A stretch of DNA of 13,620 bases from the NCBI GenBank assembly GCA_011051925.1, contig DRKE01000320.1:1-13620 (forward strand), written 5' to 3'. Below the pieces are notes generated by a model that was not told the origin of the DNA, did no database searches, and worked only from the letters and a program-made list of their open reading frames with translations. The position numbers were made by a program, and so were the translations under genes. Origin of the DNA: Deltaproteobacteria bacterium. GTDB lineage: Bacteria; Myxococcota_A; UBA9160; UBA4427. Shown one piece after another: positions 1-6,236 of the stretch (its first letter is position 1; each line of letters begins with the position of its first letter).

Positions 1-218
1 CCGTAGGCGAAGGTCAGTCCCCGGGCCGACGAGAAGGTCGCGAAATCGATCGCTGCAGCCAGGATGTCGTCGAAGCGGGACAGGACCCAGTAGTCGCCCC
101 CCGCCGCTTCGACCTCGTGGACCGGATCGTGATCCCGGAGCGCCCGATACATCGGGAAGGGGTCGCGCCAGGTCTCGGCGCTGCGGGGTACGAATCGGGC
201 GCCGGCGGGATGCGCCAT
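1..218 (-). CDS. Cytochrome P450, N-terminal part, cut by the window edge
   Basis: This is the first 72 codons of a cytochrome P450 that continues beyond the left edge. The visible protein has the usual opening of soluble bacterial P450s: a 'DPFPMYRALRDHDPVHEV' segment at residues 19-36, then YWVLSRFDDILAAAIDFATFSS at about 45-66, matching helix A, the beta-1 strands and helix B. There is no signal peptide or membrane anchor, which fits a cytosolic enzyme fed electrons by a separate ferredoxin system. The heme cysteine and the oxygen-binding helix I lie outside the window, so the substrate cannot be guessed. The ATG at 218 is chosen because GGAGG (226-230) sits seven bases upstream of it. It is transcribed away from the ergothioneine operon, so the 219-493 gap may hold both promoters. 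The family is confident; the role is unknown. Confidence 0.85.
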   Translation of the reverse strand, partial: MAHPAGARFVPRSAETWRDPFPMYRALRDHDPVHEVEAAGGDYWVLSRFDDILAAAIDFATFSSARGLTFAY

Positions 219-225
219 CGGGTTG

Positions 226-300
226 CCTCCTTTTCTTTTTCTTCTTCTTCTCGTTCTCGTCTCTCTCGTCCGCTTCTTCTCGCTGCCTCTCCGCCTCCGC
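226..300. repeat. Long pyrimidine tract (purine-rich leader of the P450 mRNA)
   Basis: On the plus strand bases 226-252 are C or T without a break, and up to about 300 only scattered Gs interrupt the run; CTT and TCT repeats are frequent. Read on the minus strand this is a GA-rich leader just before the P450 start, and its end supplies the GGAGG ribosome site. Such leaders can stay unfolded or enhance ribosome loading, but that is inference. The rest of the 219-493 gap holds no convincing sigma-70 promoter that I could see. Confidence 0.6.
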
Positions 301-493
301 GATCCGGCCCGGACTCGGACTCGGAGAACACGGAACCGGGATGAACATCATCCGACTCTTGTTCAATCAGGAAGACCTTCTAGCCCATCTGTATCGCCTT
401 GTCCCGATTTCCGGCGAGCGGGTCCCTTCGGGAAAGCCTGCTTCGTGCGTGGACGATCGGATCCGCCCCGGAACGAAGGGCTACCGTCCCGGA

Positions 494-1318
494 ATGATCT
501 CAATCCGCGAGGTCTCGAAGCGCTATCCGGGACAGGTCCGGGCGGTCGATCGCCTCTCCCTCGAGGTGTCCGCCGGGGAGACCCTGGTCCTGCTGGGGGC
601 CTCGGGTTCCGGGAAGACCACGACGCTCAAGATGATCAACCGCCTGATCGAACCGAGCGAGGGGCAGATCCTGGTGGCCGGCGAGGACACCGCCCGCCTC
701 GATCCCGTCCAGCTCCGCCGACGTATCGGCTACGTGTTCCAGGGCGTCGGCCTTTTTCCCCATTGGCGTGTGGCCGACAACGTGGCCGCCGTGCCGCGGC
801 TTCTCGCGTGGCCGGAAGAGCGGATCCGCGCACGGGTGGACACGCTCCTCACGAGCGTCGGCCTTCCCGCCGACGAGTATCGCGAACGTTGGCCCTCGGA
901 ACTCTCCGGCGGGCAACGCCAGCGCGTCGGTGTCGCCCGGGCCCTGGCGGCCGAGGCGAAGATCCTGCTCATGGATGAACCCTTCGGCGCGGTCGATCCC
1001 GTCACGCGGGACGGACTGCAGCGGGAACTCGTCGCCGTCCGGGAACTGCTGGGACTCACGGTCGTTCTCGTGACCCACGATGTGACGGAGGCGCTGCTGC
1101 TCGCCGATCGGATCGCCGTGATGGACGAGGGGCGGCTCGTGCAGGTCGGCCGACCCGCGGAACTCTATGCGCGACCGAAGAGCGGAGTCGTCGAAAGACT
1201 GCTCGACATGCCGCGTCGCCAGACCGACCGCCTCCAGGCGATCGTCCATCCACGCGACCCGGAAGCCGGAAGGACGACGGAGACCGGAACCGGCGGAAGC
1301 GATGAGGTCCTTTCGTGA
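494..1318 (+). CDS. ABC transporter ATPase of the OpuB/OpuC-EgtV type
   Basis: ATP-binding subunit of an importer in the osmoprotectant/quaternary-amine family, 274 residues, cytosolic face of the membrane. Walker A is GASGSGKTT (35-43), the Q-loop glutamine is Q83, the signature LSGGQRQR is at 137-144, Walker B ILLMDEP is at 157-163 and the H-loop histidine is H195. ProV and OpuA proteins carry C-terminal CBS domains; this protein ends soon after the helical region, so it belongs to the short form. It overlaps the fused permease/binding protein by four bases (GTGA) and starts an operon ending in egtB and egtD, so it may energise ergothioneine uptake (EgtV role); that assignment is inference from context. 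ATG 494 is chosen because the conserved fold begins there (MISIREVSKRYPG); AAGGG at 476-480 is rather far away. In-frame starts at 341 and 449 would add a tail with no family resemblance. Confidence 0.9.
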   Translation: MISIREVSKRYPGQVRAVDRLSLEVSAGETLVLLGASGSGKTTTLKMINRLIEPSEGQILVAGEDTARLDPVQLRRRIGYVFQGVGLFPHWRVADNVAAVPRLLAWPEERIRARVDTLLTSVGLPADEYRERWPSELSGGQRQRVGVARALAAEAKILLMDEPFGAVDPVTRDGLQRELVAVRELLGLTVVLVTHDVTEALLLADRIAVMDEGRLVQVGRPAELYARPKSGVVERLLDMPRRQTDRLQAIVHPRDPEAGRTTETGTGGSDEVLS

Positions 1319-2847
1319 ATCGTTCCCAGTTCGCGAACGAACTCCTCCACCTGCCGGACTATTTCGCGCACCACGTCTTCCTCACCGTGGCGGCACTGGT
1401 CCTGGGCATCGCCTTCTCGCTCCCCCTGGCCGCCCTGGCCGTCCGGCGCCCCGGGCTGGCCGCGCCGCTGCTGGCCGTCGCCAGCGCCGTGCAGACGATC
1501 CCGGGCCTGGCGCTCCTCGCCTTGATGGTCCCGCTTCTCGGAAGGATCGGCGTCGTACCCGCGCTGGTCGCCCTGGTCCTCTACAGCATGTTGCCGATCC
1601 TGCGCAATACCGTGACCGGCGCGCTCGGGATCGATCCCGATGTCGTCGAAGCCGCGCGCGGGATCGGCATGACCGAGAACCAGATCCTCGCGCGCGTCCG
1701 GTTTCCCCTGGCCGCGCCCGTCATCGTGGCCGGGATCCGGACGGCGGCCGTCTGGACCGTCGGCATGGCCACCCTCTCGACGCCCGTCGGCGCGACCAGC
1801 CTGGGCAATTTCATCTTCAGCGGCCTCCAGACCCAGAACACGACCGCCGTCCTGATCGGCTGCGCGGGCGCCGCGACCCTCGCGCTTTCCCTCGACGGAC
1901 TCATCCGACTCTTCGAAGCGGCCGCGCGGCGACGCGACACGCGTCTGGCCTGGCTCGCGACGATCGCCCTCGTCGTCGCGATGGGACTCGCGATCCTCCC
2001 CCTGGTCTCCCGTGATCTCCAGGCGGGCCAGCGCCCCCTCGTGACGGTGGGAGCCAAGACCTTCACCGAGCAGTACATCCTCGCCGCGCTGATCGCCGAC
2101 CGTCTCGAAGCCAGCGGGTTCGACGTCCGGGTCCGACAGGGACTGGGATCGACGATCGCTTTCGAGGCGCTGGCGAACGACGAGATCGACGTCTACGTCG
2201 ACTATTCGGGAACGCTCTGGGCCAATCAGATGAAGCGGCCGGATCCGGCGAGGGCGGAGATCGTGCTCGAGGAACTCGTCGCCTGGCTCGAGGATCGCCA
2301 TGGCATCCGTCTGCTCGGCGCCCTCGGGTTCGAGAACGCCTATGCCCTCGCGATGACCCGGACACGCGCCGAACGCCTCGGCATCACCTCGCTCACCGAC
2401 CTGGCCAGACGCTCTCCCGAGTTGTCCATCGGGGGCGACTACGAGTTCTTCGCCCGCCCGGAATGGATCACGGTGCGAGATCGCTACGGCATGAGATTCC
2501 GTGAAGAGCGCAGCTTCGACTCGACGCTCATGTATTCGGCGGTTGCCGAGGGACAGGTCGATGTGATCAGCGCCTTTTCGACCGATGGCCGGATCGATGC
2601 CTTCGATCTCAGGGTCCTCGAAGACCCGCGCCAGGCCTTCCCGCCCTACGATGCGGTCGTCCTCGTCGCCCCCTCCGCCGCCCGCGACCCGGCGCTCGTC
2701 GCCTCCCTCCGCACGCTCGTCGGTCGCATCGACGACGAGCAGATGCGGGCGGCGAATCGACGCGTCGACCTCGACCACCGGCCGATCGCGGAGGTCGCGA
2801 AGCAACTCGCCCTGTCGATCGACGGCGGTCACGCCGGGAGCCGCTAA
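1315..2847 (+). CDS. Fused ABC permease and substrate-binding protein (OpuBB-BC / EgtU type)
   Basis: A 510-residue fusion. Residues 1-205 are a BinD-transp-1 permease with several membrane helices and the ATPase-docking EAA loop at about 112-140 (EAARGIGMTENQIL). A further helix at 211-231 carries the chain out to the periplasm, where residues 242-500 form an OpuAC/OpuCC-like substrate-binding domain. Landmarks there are the strand VTVGAKTFTEQYIL (243-256), GLGSTIAFEAL (276-286) and DVYVDYSGTLW (292-302); its aromatic residues suit cation-pi binding of a trimethylammonium group. The order permease then binding domain is that of EgtU, the described ergothioneine importer subunit, and of some glycine-betaine or choline systems. 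Next-door egtB and egtD favour ergothioneine or hercynine, but sequence alone does not settle it. The GTG at 1315 overlaps the ATPase stop by four bases, with GAGG at 1304-1307. Confidence 0.88.
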   Translation: MNRSQFANELLHLPDYFAHHVFLTVAALVLGIAFSLPLAALAVRRPGLAAPLLAVASAVQTIPGLALLALMVPLLGRIGVVPALVALVLYSMLPILRNTVTGALGIDPDVVEAARGIGMTENQILARVRFPLAAPVIVAGIRTAAVWTVGMATLSTPVGATSLGNFIFSGLQTQNTTAVLIGCAGAATLALSLDGLIRLFEAAARRRDTRLAWLATIALVVAMGLAILPLVSRDLQAGQRPLVTVGAKTFTEQYILAALIADRLEASGFDVRVRQGLGSTIAFEALANDEIDVYVDYSGTLWANQMKRPDPARAEIVLEELVAWLEDRHGIRLLGALGFENAYALAMTRTRAERLGITSLTDLARRSPELSIGGDYEFFARPEWITVRDRYGMRFREERSFDSTLMYSAVAEGQVDVISAFSTDGRIDAFDLRVLEDPRQAFPPYDAVVLVAPSAARDPALVASLRTLVGRIDDEQMRAANRRVDLDHRPIAEVAKQLALSIDGGHAGSR

Positions 2848-2885
2848 TCTCTCACGAGCCCCGGAGACCCGTTCGAGGAGATTGT

Positions 2886-4169
2886 GTGAGAGAGCCACAC
2901 GAAAGACACCGCGTCCCCGCCCTCACCGGAGAAGACTACCGACGCGTGCGCCAGGATACGGAAGCACTCTGCGCGAACCTGGATCCCGAGGACTGCGTCG
3001 CCCAATCGATGCCCGACGCGAGCCCGACGAAATGGCATCTCGCGCATACGACCTGGTTCTTCGAGACCTTCGTCCTCATCGAGTACGCGGCCGGCTACAA
3101 ATGCCATCATCCTTCCTTCGGGTTCCTCTTCAACTCCTACTACAACGGGGCCGGCGAGCGCCATGCGAGACCCGAACGGGGTCTCCTCACGCGCCCCGGC
3201 CTGACCGAGATCTTCGAGTACCGGGCCCGGGTCGATGACCACGTCGAGGCCCTGATGCGCGCGGGAGGCGCGGACGCGGATCGCGAATGCCTTCGGACGA
3301 TCGAGATCGGCCTGCATCACGAACGACAGCATCAGGAGCTGATCCTGACGGACTTGAAGCATCTCTTTTCGCGCAACGCGATGCGGCCCGCCTATCGGTC
3401 TCCCCTGGCACCCGGTCAGGAGACGGCGGACGAACTCGGCTGGATCGACGTTCCCGATGGCGTGCAGGTCCTGGGCCATCGCGGGGACGGGTTCCATTTC
3501 GACAACGAGAGCCCCGCCCACCGCGTCTTCATCGAACCCTGTCAGGTCTCCGATCGGCTGATCAGCAATGGTGAATTCCGCCAGTTCATCGAAGACGGCG
3601 GCTATCGCGACCCCGCCCTCTGGCTCGATCTCGGCTGGGCCACCGTCCAGCGCGAGAACTGGCAGGCCCCGCTCTACTGGCAGGGGGGACCCGACGGCTA
3701 CACGGAGTTCACCCTGGCCGGCGAGCGGGAACTCTTCGACGCGGAACCGGTCGCGCACGTGAGTTTCCTGGAAGCCGATGCCTTCGCGCGCTGGGCCGGC
3801 GCCCGGCTGCCCACCGAGGCGGAATGGGAGGTCGTCGCAAGGGACGGCCCGCTGCGAGGCAATCTCGCGGATTCCGAACGCTTCCATCCCGCGGTCGCGG
3901 AGTCGCGGGAGGGCGACGCCGGCCTGCGACAGGCCTACGGGGACCTCTGGGAATGGACGAACAGCAGCTACTCTCCCTATCCTGGCTACCGACCGGATCC
4001 GGGAACCCTCGGCGAATACAACGGAAAGTTCATGTGCAATCAGTTCGTCCTTCGCGGGGGCTCCTGCGCGAGTTCGCGAGACCACCTCCGACCGACCTAT
4101 CGCAATTTCTTCTACGCACCCGACCGATGGCAGTTCTCGGGAATCCGACTCGCCAGGGAGTCGTCTTGA
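2886..4169 (+). CDS. egtB: Ergothioneine sulfoxide synthase EgtB
   Basis: Non-heme iron enzyme that uses oxygen to join the sulfur of cysteine or gamma-glutamylcysteine to the imidazole of hercynine. It has 427 residues: an N-terminal DinB-like helical domain (about 15-165) and a C-terminal FGE-sulfatase/SUMF1-like domain (about 185-425). The three-histidine iron site is visible as the WHLAHTTWFFE segment (51-60) and HERQHQE (145-151), giving H51 or H54, H145 and H149. C-terminal landmarks are LPTEAEWE (308-315), GDLWEWTNSSY (352-362) and VLRGGSCASS (388-397). The motif FNSYYNGAG (82-90) with the pair Y85-Y86 is typical of the EgtB group that includes the Chloracidobacterium enzyme, rather than the mycobacterial group. 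GTG 2886 is the start because GAGGAG lies at 2875-2880, five bases upstream. It begins 38 bases after the transporter gene and overlaps egtD. Confidence 0.95.
   Translation: MREPHERHRVPALTGEDYRRVRQDTEALCANLDPEDCVAQSMPDASPTKWHLAHTTWFFETFVLIEYAAGYKCHHPSFGFLFNSYYNGAGERHARPERGLLTRPGLTEIFEYRARVDDHVEALMRAGGADADRECLRTIEIGLHHERQHQELILTDLKHLFSRNAMRPAYRSPLAPGQETADELGWIDVPDGVQVLGHRGDGFHFDNESPAHRVFIEPCQVSDRLISNGEFRQFIEDGGYRDPALWLDLGWATVQRENWQAPLYWQGGPDGYTEFTLAGERELFDAEPVAHVSFLEADAFARWAGARLPTEAEWEVVARDGPLRGNLADSERFHPAVAESREGDAGLRQAYGDLWEWTNSSYSPYPGYRPDPGTLGEYNGKFMCNQFVLRGGSCASSRDHLRPTYRNFFYAPDRWQFSGIRLARESS
4155..4160 (+). promoter_or_regulatory. Ribosome binding site setting a TTG start for egtD
   Basis: AGGGAG, inside the last codons of egtB, stands five bases before TTG 4166. 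It supports that rare start over ATG 4196, which has no comparable purine-rich site in front of it. Confidence 0.55.
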
Positions 4170-5149
4170 ACCGACCCTCTCCTGCCGCACGGGTCATGCC
4201 GCTGCACGACCTCCATCCCGCCCCGGACGATCTGTCCGCCGAGGTCCTCTCGGGTCTTCGAGCCGAGCCCCGCACGCTTCCGTGCAAGTATTTCTACGAC
4301 GCCGAAGGATCGAAGCTCTTCGATCGGATCTGCGAACTCGAGGAGTACTACCCGACACGAACCGAGATCGGGATCCTCTCTGACCAGGCGACCGCCATCG
4401 CCGACTCGGTCGGTGGCGAAGCGCTCGTCATCGAACTCGGGAGTGGCAGCAGTACGAAGACCCATCGACTCCTCGAGGCCCTGACGAAGCCCGCGGGCTA
4501 CGTCCCCGTCGACATCTCGCGAGCGCATCTCACCGAGGCGGCGGCGCGGATCGCACGGAGCTTCCCGGGACTTCCGGTCTGGCCGGTCTGCGCGGATTTC
4601 AATCAGGAGCTCGACCTGCCCGCTCTCGAATCGAGTGGGGCGCGGCGGCTGATCTTCTTTCCGGGCTCGACGATCGGAAACTTCGATCGCCCGGCTCGCG
4701 CGGCCCTCTTGCGGCGCAGTGCGAACCTGTGTGGTGCGAAGGGTGGCCGGATGTTGATCGGCATCGACCTGATCAAGGACGTGGACCGGCTGGAGCGGGC
4801 CTACGACGACCGCGACGGGGTCACGGCCGCGTTCAACCGGAATCTGCTCCGTCGGATCAACCGCGAGCTCGGCGCCGATTTCGTTCCCGAACGATTCGCC
4901 CACGAAGCGACCTTCGACCCGGTCGAGGCGCGAATCGAGATGCACCTCGTGAGCGAAGTCGATCAATCCGTCGCGATCGGAGACCAGCGCTTCCGCTTCG
5001 AACGGGGCGAACGCATCTGCACGGAACACTCCTACAAGTTCACGATCGGAGGATTCGTCGAGGGGGCCGCGGAAGCGGGTTGGGCTCTCGAACACGCGTT
5101 CACCGACGCCGAGGAGCTCTTCGCGCTCCTTCTGCTCCAGACGACCTGA
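4166..5149 (+). CDS. egtD: L-histidine N-alpha-methyltransferase EgtD
   Basis: SAM-dependent enzyme that trimethylates histidine to hercynine, the first step of ergothioneine synthesis; cytosolic. At 327 residues it is close to the mycobacterial protein (about 320). Seen in order: KYFYDAEGSKLFDRI (41-55), EYYPTRTE (60-67), the SAM loop ELGSGSSTKTH (90-100), YVPVDIS (112-118), FPGSTIGNF (165-173), AYDDRDGVTAAFN (212-224) and TEHSYKF (286-292). N172, Y213, E287 and S289 line up with histidine-binding residues known in the mycobacterial enzyme. TTG 4166 is chosen because it overlaps the egtB stop as TTGA and has AGGGAG five bases upstream; ATG 4196 would give 317 residues and remains possible. 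The overlap suggests translational coupling, so both enzymes are made together. The function is secure; the start is moderately sure. Confidence 0.95.
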   Translation: MNRPSPAARVMPLHDLHPAPDDLSAEVLSGLRAEPRTLPCKYFYDAEGSKLFDRICELEEYYPTRTEIGILSDQATAIADSVGGEALVIELGSGSSTKTHRLLEALTKPAGYVPVDISRAHLTEAAARIARSFPGLPVWPVCADFNQELDLPALESSGARRLIFFPGSTIGNFDRPARAALLRRSANLCGAKGGRMLIGIDLIKDVDRLERAYDDRDGVTAAFNRNLLRRINRELGADFVPERFAHEATFDPVEARIEMHLVSEVDQSVAIGDQRFRFERGERICTEHSYKFTIGGFVEGAAEAGWALEHAFTDAEELFALLLLQTT

Positions 5150-5168
5150 AACCGGACCTCGTTCCCGA

Positions 5169-5194
5169 ACGCCCGTCTCGACGGGATCGGGCGT
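5169..5194 (+). terminator. Perfect 7-bp inverted repeat after egtD
   Basis: ACGCCCG (5169-5175) and CGGGCGT (5188-5194) can pair around a 12-base loop; a smaller alternative hairpin CCCGT/ACGGG lies within it. No run of T follows, so it is at best a weak or factor-assisted terminator or an mRNA-stability hairpin between the ergothioneine operon and the next gene. In DNA this GC-rich it could also be chance. Confidence 0.3.
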
Positions 5195-5240
5195 CGCGGA
5201 ACCGGAAGCCGCGGGCATCATCCGACGAGGAGCCTGATCG

Positions 5241-6131
5241 ATGGGACGCATCGCCTTCTGTGGCCTCGGCCAGATGGGTCGCGGCATGGCCGGAAGCCTG
5301 CTTCGCGCCGGACACGCGCTCCGGGTCTGGAACCGGACGCCAGAAAAGGCCCGCCCGCTCGTCGAAGCGGGTGCCCGGCTCGCCTCGACCCCTGCAGAAG
5401 CGGCCGAAGGCGCCGAGATCGCGATTTCGATGGTCGCCGACGACGCGGCCAGCCGGGCCGTCTGGCTGGGCAGATCGGGCATGCTGGACGCGCTTGAATC
5501 CCCGGCCCTGGTCGTCGAATGCTCGACGCTGTCCCATGCCTGGGTGCGGGCGCTGTCGGAGGCGGCCGGCGCGAAGGGACTCGACTATCTCGACTGCCCG
5601 GTCACGGGTCTTCCGGACGCCGCCGCACGGGGCCGACTGACCCTGCTGATCGGCGGGCAGGAGAGCGCCCTTCGGCGCGCCGAGCCCTTCCTCGACGCGA
5701 TGGCCAGGAAGAAGCTCGTCTTCGGTCCGGTCGGTGCCGGCACCGCCTACAAGCTGATCGTGAACCTGCTCGGGGCCGTGGAGATCGCCGCGACCGCCGA
5801 AGCCATGGAAATCGCGAGACGCGCGGGACTCGATCCCGAACAGGTCGCCGAAGCCCTCGGGAAGGGTGCGGCGGGTTCCTTCCACGTCGCTCGGCAAGCC
5901 CGGATCATGGCCTCCGAAGCCCATGCCGAGAACCTCGCCTTCAGCACCGATCTTCGCAGGAAGGACACCCGTTACGGAGTCGCCCTTGCACGAGAACAGG
6001 GCGTCGCGGCCCTTCTCGGCGAGCTCGCCCTCGAGCGGTTCGACAGGGCCTCCGAACTCGGATTCGGTGCCGAAAACGAAAGCCGTGTCCTCGAGGTCGT
6101 GCGGAACGAGAGTGATGCGCAACGAGAGTGA
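5241..6131 (+). CDS. 3-hydroxyisobutyrate dehydrogenase-family NAD(P)-dependent oxidoreductase
   Basis: Beta-hydroxyacid dehydrogenase family, 296 residues, the normal length. The N-terminal Rossmann fold opens with GLGQMG (8-13). WNRT (30-33) at the end of the second strand is the pattern usually tied to NADP(H), as in glyoxylate/succinic-semialdehyde reductases. The substrate loop DCPVTG (118-123) has Thr where most relatives have Ser, and the catalytic lysine is K171 in GTAYKLIVN. Substrates are probably small 3-hydroxy or 2-oxo acids; the exact one cannot be read off. ATG 5241 has GAGGAG at 5227-5232, eight bases upstream. It starts 91 bases after egtD on the same strand, so co-transcription is possible, but no role in ergothioneine metabolism is known. 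The last codons lie in a 16-base tandem duplication that supplies the stop codon. Confidence 0.88.
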   Translation: MGRIAFCGLGQMGRGMAGSLLRAGHALRVWNRTPEKARPLVEAGARLASTPAEAAEGAEIAISMVADDAASRAVWLGRSGMLDALESPALVVECSTLSHAWVRALSEAAGAKGLDYLDCPVTGLPDAAARGRLTLLIGGQESALRRAEPFLDAMARKKLVFGPVGAGTAYKLIVNLLGAVEIAATAEAMEIARRAGLDPEQVAEALGKGAAGSFHVARQARIMASEAHAENLAFSTDLRRKDTRYGVALAREQGVAALLGELALERFDRASELGFGAENESRVLEVVRNESDAQRE

Positions 6132-6136
6132 TGCGA
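6105..6136 (+). repeat. 16-bp tandem duplication over the stop codon of the dehydrogenase gene
   Basis: AACGAGAGTGATGCG occurs at 6105-6119 and again at 6121-6135, a 16-base unit repeated with one difference in its last base. Because 16 is not a multiple of three, the second copy is read in another frame and provides TGA at 6129-6131. With one copy the frame would run on past this point, so the duplication appears to define the present C-terminus. Confidence 0.85.
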
Positions 6137-6236
6137 GACGGCAGCGGCGAACCCGACAGGCTGATCGAAGATCGGAGCAGCAGCCAGCGAAGCGCATCGA
6201 CCCCGCCCCCCCCCTGGCATACCATCAGGCCCGCCC

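Noticed and set aside
311..326. Short ACTCGG direct repeats
   Set aside because: Only about two and a half copies of a six-base unit, expected by chance in GC-rich DNA.
359..390. Possible promoter TTGTTC with TAGCCC for the ergothioneine operon
   Set aside because: The -10 match is too poor to support; spacing alone is not evidence.
341..493. In-frame N-terminal extension of the ABC ATPase from ATG 341 or GTG 449
   Set aside because: The added residues do not resemble any ATPase N-terminus, and the conserved fold starts exactly at ATG 494.
1165..2898. 577-residue open frame on the minus strand
   Set aside because: It lies opposite the fused permease/binding protein and has the skewed Arg/Asp/Gly-rich composition of a high-GC antisense frame with no family features.
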